In this document: piece by piece, positions 49,678 through 59,250 of the stretch
Numbering within the stretch: position 1 is the stretch's first letter
Layout of the letters: each line of letters starts with the position of its first letter
Origin: SIG307 sp045596385
Lineage (GTDB): Bacteria > Bacillota > Clostridia > Lachnospirales > Lachnospiraceae
Direction of reading: 5' to 3'
Assembly: GCA_045596385.1 (NCBI GenBank)
Contig: JAZOCC010000021.1
Span: forward strand, 326,268 to 390,267
Length of the DNA: 64,000 nt
Notes under the pieces: generated by a model
The model's database searches: none
Seen by the model: the letters and a program-made list of their open reading frames with translations, nothing else
Told to the model about the DNA's origin: nothing
Translations under genes and position numbers: made by a program

Positions 49678-50304
49678 ATGGGTAACTTTTTAGAACGTAT
49701 TCTGAACAAAATGAATGTAACGGATGAGGACGATTTTGATGATTTTGACGATTTCGATTCGGAGCTTTCCTCCAGAAAAGAAAGAAAAAAGGCAGAACGT
49801 TCCGTACAGGAAGCGGCTACAGAAGAGACCCCGTCCTTCCGTAAAGAGGCTTCCCGTGTGGCGACCGTAGCTGCTACAAAGACCGTAAAACCGCAGAAGT
49901 CCTTTGAAGAGGATAAGTTTGAGTATGATTACGCTGAAAGCAAAAAGGAACGCGTACAGCGTCCGGCGTCAAACAGAGTGGTTCCGCTTCGTTCCGCATC
50001 CGCAACGTCTTCCAGGACCTTAGAGGTCAGCATTATGAAGCCGACCCGTTTTGACGATTCCCAGGATATTTGTGATATGCTGGTGGATGAGCGGGCTACG
50101 GTAGTAAACCTTGAGGGAATTGATTTGGCGCTGGCACAGCGTATTATGGACTTTATTTCCGGTGCTGTCTATGCGTTAAACGGAAAGATTCATCAGATTT
50201 CAGGCTTGATTTTTATTGTGTCTCCTGAAAATGTGGATATTTCCGGAGATTATCTTTCCTATGTGGAACAGAACGGATTTGAAGTTCCGACTTTGAATCA
50301 GTAA
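49678..50304 (+). CDS. sepF: Cell division protein SepF
   Basis: A 208-residue SepF, which anchors FtsZ to the membrane and shapes the septum. A short N-terminal membrane-binding helix (MGNFLERILNKM) is followed by an acidic Asp/Phe-rich stretch (DDFDDFDDFDSE), a variable linker, and the C-terminal SepF domain (about 118-205: IMKPTRFDDSQDICDML, VNLEGIDLALAQRIMDFISG). AAAGGAG precedes the ATG. Length slightly above typical because of the linker. Confidence 0.96.
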   Translation: MGNFLERILNKMNVTDEDDFDDFDDFDSELSSRKERKKAERSVQEAATEETPSFRKEASRVATVAATKTVKPQKSFEEDKFEYDYAESKKERVQRPASNRVVPLRSASATSSRTLEVSIMKPTRFDDSQDICDMLVDERATVVNLEGIDLALAQRIMDFISGAVYALNGKIHQISGLIFIVSPENVDISGDYLSYVEQNGFEVPTLNQ

Positions 50305-50313
50305 TTCTGCGAT

Positions 50314-51057
50314 ATGGACGAGCTTTTATTAAAAAAAAGAATTATGGAACTTCGGAAACGTGCGGAGTTTTCTTATCGTACGGAGTTTACGGATTTTTTG
50401 ACCTTAAGTGAAATTGATACGGCAAAAACTGTTCTTTCCGGCTCCAATTATATGTTTTACGGAGGTCATCCGGATACGGAGCGGCAGATACTTTGTATTG
50501 CTCCGGAGGATGTAGAGATTACACCGGAAATGTTTCCGATTTGCGGTCTATGTATCAGACCGAAGCATGTAAAGTTTGCGGGAGATTTTTCTCATCGTGA
50601 TGTATTGGGAAGTGTTTTGGGGTTGGGGCTTGACCGGGACGTAATCGGAGATATTTTTGTAAAAGATAAGGAAGCGTATCTGCTCTGCGCGGAACGTATT
50701 GCTGTGTTTTTGACCGAACAGCTTTCCCAGGTACGTCATACGAATGTGGTATGTGAGCTGGCAGAGGCTCGGGAATCGGAGTTTGAAAAGGAGTTCCAGA
50801 CCATATCCCGTACCGTATCTGCGATTCGTATCGATTCTATTGCAGCTGCAGCCTTCGGTGTATCCAGAAGCAGTGCGGCAACGGCGGTGTCCGGCGGAAA
50901 GGTGTTTATTAACGGTCGGGAGGTTATGAGCCCGTCCGCTTCCGTAAAGGAACAGGATGTGATTTCATTCCGGGGGCTCGGAAAGGCCAGACTAAAGGAA
51001 ATCGGCAGTTTGACAAAGAAAGGGCGTATTTCGGTTACGTTAGAACGTTACCAATAG
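50314..51057 (+). CDS. YlmH family RNA-binding protein (S4 domain)
   Basis: A 247-residue YlmH. The N-terminal part contains YGGHPDTERQI and LGSVLGLGLDRDVIGDI; the C-terminal S4 RNA-binding domain covers about 180-240 (DSIAAAAFGVSRSSAATAVS, GKVFINGREV). YlmH acts in ribosome rescue in Bacillus and sits in the same cluster there. Ribosome binding site weak. Confidence 0.92.
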   Translation: MDELLLKKRIMELRKRAEFSYRTEFTDFLTLSEIDTAKTVLSGSNYMFYGGHPDTERQILCIAPEDVEITPEMFPICGLCIRPKHVKFAGDFSHRDVLGSVLGLGLDRDVIGDIFVKDKEAYLLCAERIAVFLTEQLSQVRHTNVVCELAEARESEFEKEFQTISRTVSAIRIDSIAAAAFGVSRSSAATAVSGGKVFINGREVMSPSASVKEQDVISFRGLGKARLKEIGSLTKKGRISVTLERYQ

Positions 51058-51071
51058 AGAAAGGAGTAAGT

Positions 51072-51671
51072 ATGATTACACCGATTGAAATTCAAAACAA
51101 GGTATTTAAATCCGGCGGTTTAGGGTATGACAAGAAGGATGTTGACGGTTTTATGGAAGAACTTCTTGACAACTACGAGGCGCTGTATCGTGAGAGAATG
51201 GAAATGAATGACCGTATCAACGTATTAAATGAAGGTCTTCAGTATTATAAAACAATCGAAAAGACGTTGCAAAAGGCGTTGGTTTTAGCAGAACGTACTG
51301 CGGAAGAGACCAAGGGTACCGCAATGAAGAATGCGCTGTTAATCGAGCAGGAAGCGGTATCTAAGGCTAATGTTATTTTAGAGGACGCAAAGCGTGAACT
51401 GGATCAGATTCGCAAGCAGACCATTGAGCTGGTTCGTCAGTACGATATGTATAAGGCAAAATTTAAGAGCCTGGTAAATTCCCAGACAGAGCTTTTGGAT
51501 AGTCAGAGCTTTACCGTAAATCTGGATCAGCTTTCTATGTTTGATACGGTACCGGAGTCTGTGGATTCACCGGTGGGCTTGTTTTCCGAACACAGAGAAC
51601 CGATGAAGGAGAACCCGTTAGATTCTCTTTCAAAGGATGATATTGAAATTATTAATTTGGACGAGGACTAA
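51072..51671 (+). CDS. divIVA: Cell division initiation protein DivIVA
   Basis: A 199-residue coiled-coil protein that binds curved membrane at poles and septa. The N-terminal lipid-binding domain reads ITPIEIQNKVFKSGGLGYDK with VDGFMEELLDNYEALY; two long coiled coils follow (about 30-70 and 75-140) and an acidic tail. AGAAAGGAG precedes the ATG. Both MinE and DivIVA are encoded in this window. Confidence 0.95.
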   Translation: MITPIEIQNKVFKSGGLGYDKKDVDGFMEELLDNYEALYRERMEMNDRINVLNEGLQYYKTIEKTLQKALVLAERTAEETKGTAMKNALLIEQEAVSKANVILEDAKRELDQIRKQTIELVRQYDMYKAKFKSLVNSQTELLDSQSFTVNLDQLSMFDTVPESVDSPVGLFSEHREPMKENPLDSLSKDDIEIINLDED

Positions 51672-51677
51672 TGTTTT

Positions 51678-52772
51678 ATGAAGGATGAATTGATTGTACG
51701 CGGCGCAGATAATGCGCCGCTGTATTCCATTCTATTAGATGATTCTTATGACGGACTGGTTTCGGTCGTTCGTACCCTGCATATGGAGGGACGTAAGATA
51801 TGCGTAGTCAGCGATTCTAATGTGGCACCGTTGTATGCCGGTACGGTATGCGGTCTTCTTGAAAAGGAAGGCTTTTTCTGCGTTACCTATACATTTCCGG
51901 CAGGGGAAGCATCAAAGAATCTTGACACGGTGGCCGACTTATATGAGTTTTTAATCGAGCATTCCTTTGACAGGAACGACGTACTTTTGGCGCTTGGTGG
52001 CGGTGTAACCGGAGATTTAACCGGCTTTGCGGCAGCCACGTATTTGCGCGGTATTCGTTTTATCGGGATGCCGACCAGTCTGCTTTCTATGGTAGATTCT
52101 TCCATCGGCGGAAAGACCGGAGTGGATTATAAGGCTTATAAGAACATGGTGGGCGCTTTCTATCAGCCGTCTGCAGTGTATATTAATATTTCTGCGTTAC
52201 ATACGCTTCCGGAACGTGAGTTTCTGGCAGGTCTCGGAGAGGTGGTAAAGCATGGCTTTATTTTGGATAAGGAATATCACGAGTTTTTAAAAGAAAACAC
52301 AAAACAGATTTCAGCAAAGGAACCACAGGTTCTTCGTGAGATGATTTATCGGAGTCTATGTATAAAAAGAGGAGTAGTGGAACGTGATCCGAAAGAAAAG
52401 GGAGAACGTGCACTGCTTAATTTCGGTCATACCATCGGTCATGCAGTGGAGAAATTAAATCATTTTTCTTTGCTTCACGGAGAATGTGTATCCGTGGGAA
52501 TGGTGGCTGCCGCGGAGATTTCTGTTTTGCGGGGTGTTCTTACAAGAGCGGAGGCAGATGAAATAAAAGCCATTCTTTTAGAACTCGGTATGATGACAGA
52601 GGTTTCTGCTTTGGATAAGGAAGAACTTTTGGCTGTATGTCATCGTGATAAAAAAGCGGATGGAGCCAAAATTAAGTTTGTATTACTGAGAGGAATCGGT
52701 GAGGCGTTTCTTGACCCGGAAGTGACGGATGAGGAGCTTTGGGCCGGTTTTCAGGCAATTGTGGAAGCATAG
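51678..52772 (+). CDS. aroB: 3-dehydroquinate synthase
   Basis: A 364-residue NAD- and metal-dependent enzyme of the shikimate pathway. ALGGGVTGDLTGFAAATYLRG, PTSLLSMVDSSIGGKTGVD, and LNFGHTIGHAVEK (metal-binding His) are diagnostic. No other aro gene is nearby; aroB stands alone in the division/envelope operon, 7 bases after divIVA. The ribosome binding site lies within the end of divIVA and is weak. Confidence 0.96.
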   Translation: MKDELIVRGADNAPLYSILLDDSYDGLVSVVRTLHMEGRKICVVSDSNVAPLYAGTVCGLLEKEGFFCVTYTFPAGEASKNLDTVADLYEFLIEHSFDRNDVLLALGGGVTGDLTGFAAATYLRGIRFIGMPTSLLSMVDSSIGGKTGVDYKAYKNMVGAFYQPSAVYINISALHTLPEREFLAGLGEVVKHGFILDKEYHEFLKENTKQISAKEPQVLREMIYRSLCIKRGVVERDPKEKGERALLNFGHTIGHAVEKLNHFSLLHGECVSVGMVAAAEISVLRGVLTRAEADEIKAILLELGMMTEVSALDKEELLAVCHRDKKADGAKIKFVLLRGIGEAFLDPEVTDEELWAGFQAIVEA

Positions 52773-52834
52773 AGGAGTTCGGAATAAGAAGTAATGTCGT
52801 GATAATAAGTGATATCGATAGAGTAGGTGGACGT

Positions 52835-53341
52835 ATGGAACGTAAAGATTTTATTCGTGATTGTATTTTTCATATAGTATTGTTTGGTGTTGTGTTGGTT
52901 GTGGATCAGCTGACAAAATGGTGGGCACGGTCCGCACTTCCGGGCGCACCGATTGTGATATGGAAGGATGTACTTTCCTTACGATTGATTTATAATACGG
53001 GAGCTTCCTTTGGTATTTTTCAGGGGAAAACCCTGGCGCTGACGATATTTTCCATTGTGGGGATGCTTGCCATTGTTGGATTTTATTTCTGGCTTCCTAA
53101 GGAAAAGAAGATGCGACCGATGCGTCTTACTCTTGCCATGATTGTGGCGGGTGGTGTCGGTAATATCATTGACCGTATCTGGATGGGCAAGGTAACCGAT
53201 ATGATTTCCTTTGATTTAATTAACTTTCCGGTATTCAATGTGGCGGATATTGGGGTTACCTGTGGCGCAATTGTGATGTGTGCATTGTGGATTTTCTATT
53301 ATAAGGATGAGGATTTTAAATGGAAGAAATCAAATTCATAG
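52835..53341 (+). CDS. lspA: Lipoprotein signal peptidase (signal peptidase II)
   Basis: A 168-residue four-helix aspartic protease that removes lipoprotein signal peptides. The two catalytic aspartates are Asp122 (GKVTDMISF) and Asp138 (FNVADIG); NTGASFG and GGVGNIIDR are conserved. ATG 52835 follows TAGGTGG; longer in-frame upstream sequence overlaps the aroB end and was rejected. It overlaps the following pseudouridine synthase gene by 22 bases, the usual lspA-rluD pairing. Confidence 0.95.
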   Translation: MERKDFIRDCIFHIVLFGVVLVVDQLTKWWARSALPGAPIVIWKDVLSLRLIYNTGASFGIFQGKTLALTIFSIVGMLAIVGFYFWLPKEKKMRPMRLTLAMIVAGGVGNIIDRIWMGKVTDMISFDLINFPVFNVADIGVTCGAIVMCALWIFYYKDEDFKWKKSNS

Positions 53342-54243
53342 CAACGGAATCCGATGCCGGGTTACGTTTGGACAAATGTATTGCGGTAAATCATCCGGAG
53401 GTATCCCGCTCTTATGTGCAAAAGCTGATAGAAAGCGGTGGTGCATGGATAAACGGAAACACCGGACGATGTAAGGATTTTGTAAAAGAAGGCGATGAGG
53501 TAAAAGTACTGATTCCGGCTCCGGAGGGACTGGAGGTAGATGCGGAGGATATTCCGCTGGATATTGTGTATGAGGATGATGACGTCATTGTTGTGAATAA
53601 GCCGAAGGGAATGGTGGTACATCCGGCGGCAGGGCATTATACAGGTACACTTGTAAACGGGTTGTTGTATCATTGTAAGGGGTCTTTATCCGGGATTAAC
53701 GGTATTTTGCGTCCGGGAATCGTACATCGTATCGATAAAGATACCACCGGCATTATTGTTGCCTGTAAAAATGACGTGGCTCACCGGAATCTTGCGGAGC
53801 AGTTTAAAGAGCACACGATTACCCGACGTTACGATGCACTTGTTTACGGTGTGTTTAAAGAACCGGAGGGACGCATTGAGTCGTTCATCAGTCGTAATCC
53901 GGAGGAAAGGATGAAGATGATGGTAAATCCTTTGCGAGGGAAGTTTGCGGCTACCAATTATAAAGTAAAAGAACAGTTTGGTACAAAGTATTCCCACATT
54001 GTCTGTGAACTGGAAACCGGACGTACACACCAGATTCGTGTCCATATGACCAGTCTCGGTCATCCGCTCCTGGGGGATACGGTTTATGGGCCGAAAAAGG
54101 ACCCGTTTCAGTTGACCGGTCAGACCTTACATGCGGGAGTACTTGGGTTTCAACATCCTACCACGGGAGAATATATGGAATTTTCTTCCGTGCTTCCGGA
54201 GTATTTTTGTGATTTGATGCAAAAGTTTCGGAATCAATTTTGA
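53320..54243 (+). CDS. RluD-family pseudouridine synthase
   Basis: A 307-residue rRNA pseudouridine synthase. An N-terminal S4 domain (about 12-70: LDKCIAVNHPEVSRSYVQKL) precedes the catalytic domain with Asp139 in HRIDKDTTGI and GRTHQIRVHM. It modifies uridines of 23S rRNA; the exact sites cannot be told. Starts inside lspA. Length typical. Confidence 0.94.
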   Translation: MEEIKFIATESDAGLRLDKCIAVNHPEVSRSYVQKLIESGGAWINGNTGRCKDFVKEGDEVKVLIPAPEGLEVDAEDIPLDIVYEDDDVIVVNKPKGMVVHPAAGHYTGTLVNGLLYHCKGSLSGINGILRPGIVHRIDKDTTGIIVACKNDVAHRNLAEQFKEHTITRRYDALVYGVFKEPEGRIESFISRNPEERMKMMVNPLRGKFAATNYKVKEQFGTKYSHIVCELETGRTHQIRVHMTSLGHPLLGDTVYGPKKDPFQLTGQTLHAGVLGFQHPTTGEYMEFSSVLPEYFCDLMQKFRNQF

Positions 54244-54327
54244 TATTTTGTTTGGCGTGATACTTGAAAAGCGCATCTTTCCGGGGACACCCGGTAACTA
54301 CTGACTTTAGGAAGGAGTTTACGACAG

Positions 54328-55572
54328 ATGAAACGCAATGCCGTAACAAAATTAATAGAATGGAAAGAAAGCGGAACTACGGTTCCGTTTTTATTGCATG
54401 GAACAAAAGGGACCGGAAAGACATATCTTGCCATGGAATTTGCAACGGCATATTATCCGCAGTACTTGTATGTGAACTTTGAGCTGAATGCAGGTGCAAA
54501 GCATTTTTTTGAAGAGAAGATAGGAGCGGGGGCATCGGTTTCCGAGGTGATTGCAGCGTATTTTCAGTTGGATGAACGTTATTTGGCAGAGTTGATTGTT
54601 ATTTTTGATGAAATCTCTTTTTGCCCGGTTCTTTGGAATGCACTGGCTGAGGGCGTGAACGTTCCTTTGATTGCAATTTCCGGTATCTTACCGGGCATTG
54701 ATAACGACACTACATTGCAGGGAGAGGTGTCGCAGTTTTGCAATTGTCGGCTTTACCCGCTGGGGTTTGATGAGTTTTTATCTGCCGTTGGAAGTGACTG
54801 GTATATTGATATCATTCAAGGGCATTTTCAAAATATGAAACCGGTGCCGGATATCGTTCATCAGGAACTTCTGGCTCTTTTTGAAGAATATTTGATTGTT
54901 GGAGGAATGCCGGCTGCAGTAAACGAGTATATTTCTTCAAAGTCGGTATACAATGTGGCGGAAGTGCATCGTACGGTAAAATGCCGAATGCAGTCCGTTT
55001 TGGAAAGTACCTATGATGAAAAAACGGCAGGAAAAAGTGTTCAGGTACTTCAGGTGTTACCTGAGCAGTTAAAAAAAGAGAATAAGAAGTTTCGTTTCAA
55101 TTTGATTCGAAAGGGTGTAACGTATGCTTTATATAAAGACAGCATTGAGGCATTGGTTCGAAGCGGAATGGTATTACGCCTGAATGAACAGAAGAAAGAT
55201 TCGCATTTTAAGTTGTATTTACCGGACGTAGGAATGTTGTCATCCGAGTTTTACGGTACGGAATCAGAGGAAATAAAGAAGGCTGTTTTAGAAAATTACG
55301 TAATGCAGACACTGGCGATGAATGAAAAAACATCATTGTGCTTTTGGGAGTCGGATGCGCAGGCAAAAGTGGATTTCATAATTTTGGGAAAAGAGAAGGA
55401 GACAGCAGTAGAACTTAGAATATCAACGAATGGGAAAGCGAAGAGTATTGCATCTTACCAGTCGGCTAACGGGAAAACAGGAGAAGAATATTATCGATTC
55501 GGATTTGAAAATTTCTATTCTACATCTGTAATGTATCAAATTCCGTACTATGCTGTTTTTTGTATAAAATAG
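54328..55572 (+). CDS. AAA_14/DUF4143-type ATPase
   Basis: A 414-residue P-loop ATPase. Walker A GTKGTGKT at 25-32, Walker B IVIFDEI at about 90-96; the middle matches the AAA_14 pattern (LYPLGFDEFLSAVG, EEYLIVGGMPAAVNEYI) and the C-terminal half the DUF4143 nuclease-like domain (FWESDAQAKVDFII). Cellular role unknown; these genes are frequent, variable and often transferred. GAAGGAGTT precedes the ATG. It stands between the division operon and a BlaI-type repressor. Confidence 0.85.
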   Translation: MKRNAVTKLIEWKESGTTVPFLLHGTKGTGKTYLAMEFATAYYPQYLYVNFELNAGAKHFFEEKIGAGASVSEVIAAYFQLDERYLAELIVIFDEISFCPVLWNALAEGVNVPLIAISGILPGIDNDTTLQGEVSQFCNCRLYPLGFDEFLSAVGSDWYIDIIQGHFQNMKPVPDIVHQELLALFEEYLIVGGMPAAVNEYISSKSVYNVAEVHRTVKCRMQSVLESTYDEKTAGKSVQVLQVLPEQLKKENKKFRFNLIRKGVTYALYKDSIEALVRSGMVLRLNEQKKDSHFKLYLPDVGMLSSEFYGTESEEIKKAVLENYVMQTLAMNEKTSLCFWESDAQAKVDFIILGKEKETAVELRISTNGKAKSIASYQSANGKTGEEYYRFGFENFYSTSVMYQIPYYAVFCIK

Positions 55573-55610
55573 AAGACTCGTCCTTTTTTGACAAATAATT
55601 CAATAGATGC

Positions 55611-55639
55611 TTGCATTTTAGATTCTAATGTGGTAGAAT
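55611..55639 (+). promoter_or_regulatory. Sigma-A promoter of the BlaI-type gene
   Basis: TTGCAT (55611-55616), 17 bases, TAGAAT (55634-55639). It shows that translation does not begin at the in-frame upstream TTG near 55588. Confidence 0.65.
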
Positions 55640-55700
55640 TGAACTACACCGTCATTCGGAATAAGGTATACGGATGCTTGTTGTCTCGAATGGGAGATTT

Positions 55701-55710
55701 TACAGGTGTA
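55701..55710 (+). promoter_or_regulatory. Candidate BlaI/CopY operator
   Basis: TACAGGTGTA matches the TACA-N2-TGTA core bound by BlaI/MecI/CopY repressors. It lies in the leader, about 60 bases downstream of the promoter and 28 before the start codon, so it could be autoregulatory. Confidence 0.5.
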
Positions 55711-55737
55711 GAATTAGGTGTAAAGGGGTTGAATCTC

Positions 55738-56103
55738 ATGGGCGATATTCGGTTACATGAAGGTGAATTAAATATTATGGAATTACTTTGGTCCAACAAA
55801 GTATTGGCTGCAAAGGATATTTCTAAGATTATCAAGGAATATGTCGGTTGGGAAAAGAATACGACGTATACCGTGATTAACCGCTTGATTGAGAAGGGAG
55901 CGGTTAAGAGAGAAGATCCGGGATTCATTTGTAAGGCCTTGATTTCCAAGCGGACAGTACAGAATATTGAGACAAAGGCACTGTTGGACAAGGTATATAA
56001 CGGTTCGTTGAATAATTTTCTGGTAGAGTATTTGAAAAATCAGTTGCTGACTCCGACCGATGTGATGGAGCTGGAGCGTATCATCAGTGATTATAAGATG
56101 TAA
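55738..56103 (+). CDS. BlaI/MecI/CopY family transcriptional repressor
   Basis: A 121-residue winged-helix repressor: LHEGELNIMELLWSNKVLAA, KNTTYTVINRLIEKGAVKRE (recognition helix and wing), then a helical dimerisation tail. The family length is 120-128. ATG 55738 follows AAAGGGG; the longer frame from 55588 lies upstream of its promoter. No BlaR1-type sensor peptidase or copper pump is adjacent, so the signal and targets are unknown. Confidence 0.87.
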   Translation: MGDIRLHEGELNIMELLWSNKVLAAKDISKIIKEYVGWEKNTTYTVINRLIEKGAVKREDPGFICKALISKRTVQNIETKALLDKVYNGSLNNFLVEYLKNQLLTPTDVMELERIISDYKM

Positions 56104-56158
56104 CCGCTTGATTAAGCAGGATAATAATATCTTTGGCTTATTTAAATTGTAAATTACA

Positions 56159-57214
56159 TTATTTTTTTTCTCGTAGTGTCACTGCATTTTTGGCACTGCG
56201 TCGTCTTTCTTCCTCAATGTCTGCGTAGTGCTTACGTGTAGTATTTACATCCTTATGACCGAGGACATCGGCTACCAGGTATATGTCACCGGTTTCTTTG
56301 TAAAGCTCCGTACCGTAAGTGCTACGCAATTTGTGTGGTGTAATCTTTTTTACGGTCGTAACGACTCTCGCATATTTCTTCACAAGAACTTCCACATTAC
56401 GAACACTGATACGTTGCATTCGATTGGATAAAAAGAATGCGTTTTCATGACCTTCTTTCGGGACCAGCTTTTTTCTTTCCTCGAAATAGGAGAGCAATGC
56501 ATCCCTAACTTCGTCACCAAAGTAAACGAAGGATTCATATCCTCCCTTGCGGACAATATTAATGCGATCACTGGAGAAATCGATATCCTTGATATCGATT
56601 CCGACACACTCCGATACACGGATACCGGTACCTAAAAGCAAAGTAGTTAAGGCTAAATCGCGTAATTTATTGGATTCGTGGCGCACTTGTTGTTGCTTTG
56701 TAAGACGTGCGCCGCTTTCTACCTGATCAAGAAAGTCGGCAGCTTCATTCGGTTCAAAACGTATAATGTTTTTTTCGTGAATTTTTGGCATGGTTACCTG
56801 TAACGTAGGATTTTCATCAATCATGCGGTTGGCGTGAAAATACCGGTAAAACGTACGAAGCGAAGAAAGCTTACGCTTGATTCCACGTTCGTTATTTGTA
56901 ATTTCTTTGCCTTCTTTGTTAGTATATAGCTTCAAATATTCTAAATATTCTTCAATATCCATTGGTGTTAACTGCGTAAGTAATTGAAAATCAATATCTT
57001 TTAACGGTTTTCCTTGATATAAAGGATTGGTTGCGGAAATGTACTCAAAAAAAACGTGCAAATCAAAGGCATAAGCAATTCGTGTACGAGATGCAGTGAC
57101 CGGTTCGATGCCACGAAAAAAAGTCGCAACGTATGACGGCAAATCCGAAATAAGTTCGCGAAGACGCTTAGTATTTTGAATTGTAGTTTGTTCGTGATAG
57201 GTACGTTGTTCCAT
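56159..57214 (-). CDS. XerC/D-type tyrosine recombinase
   Basis: A 351-residue tyrosine recombinase. Catalytic residues are in order: Arg199 (GTGIRVSE), Lys223 (VRKGG), His294 and Arg297 (PHKLRST), His320 (LGHKD) and nucleophile Tyr330 (HYADI). The N-terminal SAM-like domain covers about 25-135. The start was set where ATG follows GGAGG by 7 bases; a TTG 12 bases upstream overlaps that site. No attachment sites or cargo are visible, so a chromosomal role is possible. It is convergent with the BlaI-type gene. Confidence 0.93.
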   Translation of the reverse strand: MEQRTYHEQTTIQNTKRLRELISDLPSYVATFFRGIEPVTASRTRIAYAFDLHVFFEYISATNPLYQGKPLKDIDFQLLTQLTPMDIEEYLEYLKLYTNKEGKEITNNERGIKRKLSSLRTFYRYFHANRMIDENPTLQVTMPKIHEKNIIRFEPNEAADFLDQVESGARLTKQQQVRHESNKLRDLALTTLLLGTGIRVSECVGIDIKDIDFSSDRINIVRKGGYESFVYFGDEVRDALLSYFEERKKLVPKEGHENAFFLSNRMQRISVRNVEVLVKKYARVVTTVKKITPHKLRSTYGTELYKETGDIYLVADVLGHKDVNTTRKHYADIEEERRRSAKNAVTLREKK

Positions 57215-57447
57215 ACAAGCCTCCAAAAACCGTATATAACGTGTAACGTATGTTGGGTTGAATTTTTGCGGTTAGTTACCGGATGAAGAGAAGTAAAAGC
57301 TCAACACATAAAATTGCGCTAAACCATAGTTTAACGAAATTTACGCCGCGTATTTCAGCAGAAAGAGTAGTTTTTATTGATACGGCCTGATTGATTGCCC
57401 GGTATTTTAAGGATTCCGTATGCTGCAACCAGACCGTATCGTATGGT

Positions 57448-59217
57448 CTATTTATTCAGTTCCTTAAACATATTGACGATTGCTTTATGATTTTCTTTTG
57501 AGATTAAATATCTATAGCTGTATAAAATAAATCCATCTACGTTTTCTGTGTTTCTTGCGTAACGAATCATATTACGTAATACATAGGCGCTGTTTTTCCA
57601 ATCGTTTCCTTCTGTTTTAAGGCCGGCCTTATAAGCAGCGATGCCAACGTAGAACTTAATGTCCGGATTCTTCGGAACCGCAAGGAAACGGTCTAAAATA
57701 TCGTTGTACGGATAAGTACTGTGATCATTACTCCAATACAGCTGTGGACACAAATAATCAATATAGCCGTCATGTCCCAGCCAGGTTTCGAAATCCACAT
57801 AATATTTATCATCGGCCTTTAATGCATCCATAAAGCCTCCCGGACTGATTCCGAATACGACATCCGGATTAATCTTTTTGATGGAGGAATAAACGTTTTT
57901 CACTAAGGTATTTACATTTTCACGTCTCCAGTCCGCAATAGATAAATAGTCCTTTTTACGGGCAATCTGCTTTTCTTTGTAATCCTTGTATTCCGGTGCA
58001 TCAAAATTGCTTGTGAAATTTTTACCAAGCGATGGATAGAAATAATCATCAAAGTGAATACCGTCAACATCGTAATTTCTTACAATTTCCTTGATTCCGT
58101 TGGTTATCAGGGTTTGCACCTGCTTAACCGACGGATTATAATACAAATTGCCGCTGTATGTAAGCACATTTCTGTCATTCTTTTTTGAATTGTCGGTACG
58201 GTATTTTCTTGCCGGATTATCCGAACTTAACGTTTTTACATCGGTGGAACCGGAAGTTACACGGTAAGGATTTAACCAGGCATGGAATTCCAAACCTCTG
58301 GCATGAGCCTCTTCTACCATGATTTCAAGCGGGTCAAAACCAGGATCCTTGCCTTGTTTACCGGAAACGTAACGTGACCACGGAAAATAGTCGGACTCAT
58401 ACATGGCATCACCGAACGGACGAACATGTACAACCACTGCGTTCATATTACGCTCGCATACTTCGTTAAACATGGTCTCAATATGCTTGCGGAACTCTTT
58501 TTCTGTGTAGCCGGTGGATTTGAACTCCAAATAAGAAATCCATACCGCACGAAATTCATCTTCCGTATCGTTAGATTCTCCAAAACGGCGAATTGTGACG
58601 GTGGTATTTCCGGCAACATCGGTAGCAGCAAAGGTGTATTTTCCCTCTTTCAAAGAAAGAGTAACCGTATCTGTATAGCTTTTTGCATTTGTCCAGATGT
58701 CATCATTAACGGAAGCAAAGGAACCTTCTACATATCGCAAGAAAACTTCGTGAGAAGTATTGTCTTTTCCGGAAAATGTTACGGAGTAATTATTTCCGCT
58801 CTTTTTAGAAGACACGGTAAGCTCAGGGGCAACGGTGTCAATGGTATCGATTTTAAAGGAAATCAAAGCTTCTTCACCTTTTTTGTTCATGGCAAATACG
58901 GAATAATGACCGTTCTCGGTAATGAAGAAAGAATACTCTCCCGCTTTGTTTTTCTCAATTTTGATTCCGTTCTGTTCATATTTTGTGAAGTGTCTGCTGC
59001 TGGAAATCCGTTTGTCGGTATATTTCAGCATGGACAGTTCGGAAGAACTTTGTACGGACAGTTTGACCTCCAGATTGTTACTTGGCGTTGTTTTGTCATA
59101 GGTTGCGGTAAGCTGTAATGCGGAAGCATTCACCGGAGTATGTTTTGGCAAAACAAATCCCAGTATTGCAACAATGGCAGCTAACAGCACCCATTTGATG
59201 CGACTCGCAATTTTCAT
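57448..59217 (-). CDS. Secreted family 10-like glycosyl hydrolase (DUF187/GHL10)
   Basis: A 589-residue exported protein. The signal peptide spans about 1-32. An Ig-like N-terminal region (about 35-215) precedes the hydrolase-like barrel of the GHL10/DUF187 type: FRAVWISYLEF, MNAVVVHVRPFGDAMYES, GLEFHAWLNPYRV, YDVDGIHFDDYFYP and GISPGGFMDA. It is likely a cell-surface enzyme acting on wall or polysaccharide. The GGAGAGA site precedes the ATG. It lies 33 bases after the amidase gene, probably in one operon. Confidence 0.88.
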   Translation of the reverse strand: MKIASRIKWVLLAAIVAILGFVLPKHTPVNASALQLTATYDKTTPSNNLEVKLSVQSSSELSMLKYTDKRISSSRHFTKYEQNGIKIEKNKAGEYSFFITENGHYSVFAMNKKGEEALISFKIDTIDTVAPELTVSSKKSGNNYSVTFSGKDNTSHEVFLRYVEGSFASVNDDIWTNAKSYTDTVTLSLKEGKYTFAATDVAGNTTVTIRRFGESNDTEDEFRAVWISYLEFKSTGYTEKEFRKHIETMFNEVCERNMNAVVVHVRPFGDAMYESDYFPWSRYVSGKQGKDPGFDPLEIMVEEAHARGLEFHAWLNPYRVTSGSTDVKTLSSDNPARKYRTDNSKKNDRNVLTYSGNLYYNPSVKQVQTLITNGIKEIVRNYDVDGIHFDDYFYPSLGKNFTSNFDAPEYKDYKEKQIARKKDYLSIADWRRENVNTLVKNVYSSIKKINPDVVFGISPGGFMDALKADDKYYVDFETWLGHDGYIDYLCPQLYWSNDHSTYPYNDILDRFLAVPKNPDIKFYVGIAAYKAGLKTEGNDWKNSAYVLRNMIRYARNTENVDGFILYSYRYLISKENHKAIVNMFKELNK

Positions 59218-59250
59218 AATAATCTCTCCTATCTTGTTATACGTTCTCGG

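Noticed and set aside
56159..57214. Integrated prophage or integrative element at the tyrosine recombinase
   Set aside because: Neighbours are a repressor, an ATPase and wall hydrolases; there are no phage or conjugation genes, tRNA target or direct-repeat ends.
57431..57449. Small hairpin at the end of the glycosyl-hydrolase gene as a terminator
   Set aside because: Stem of 8 with G-U and a 3-base loop, overlapping the stop codon and without a T tract on the coding strand.
58426..59118. 230-codon + strand frame opposite the glycosyl-hydrolase gene
   Set aside because: The - strand protein has a signal peptide and family motifs; the + frame has no recognisable domain or ribosome binding site.
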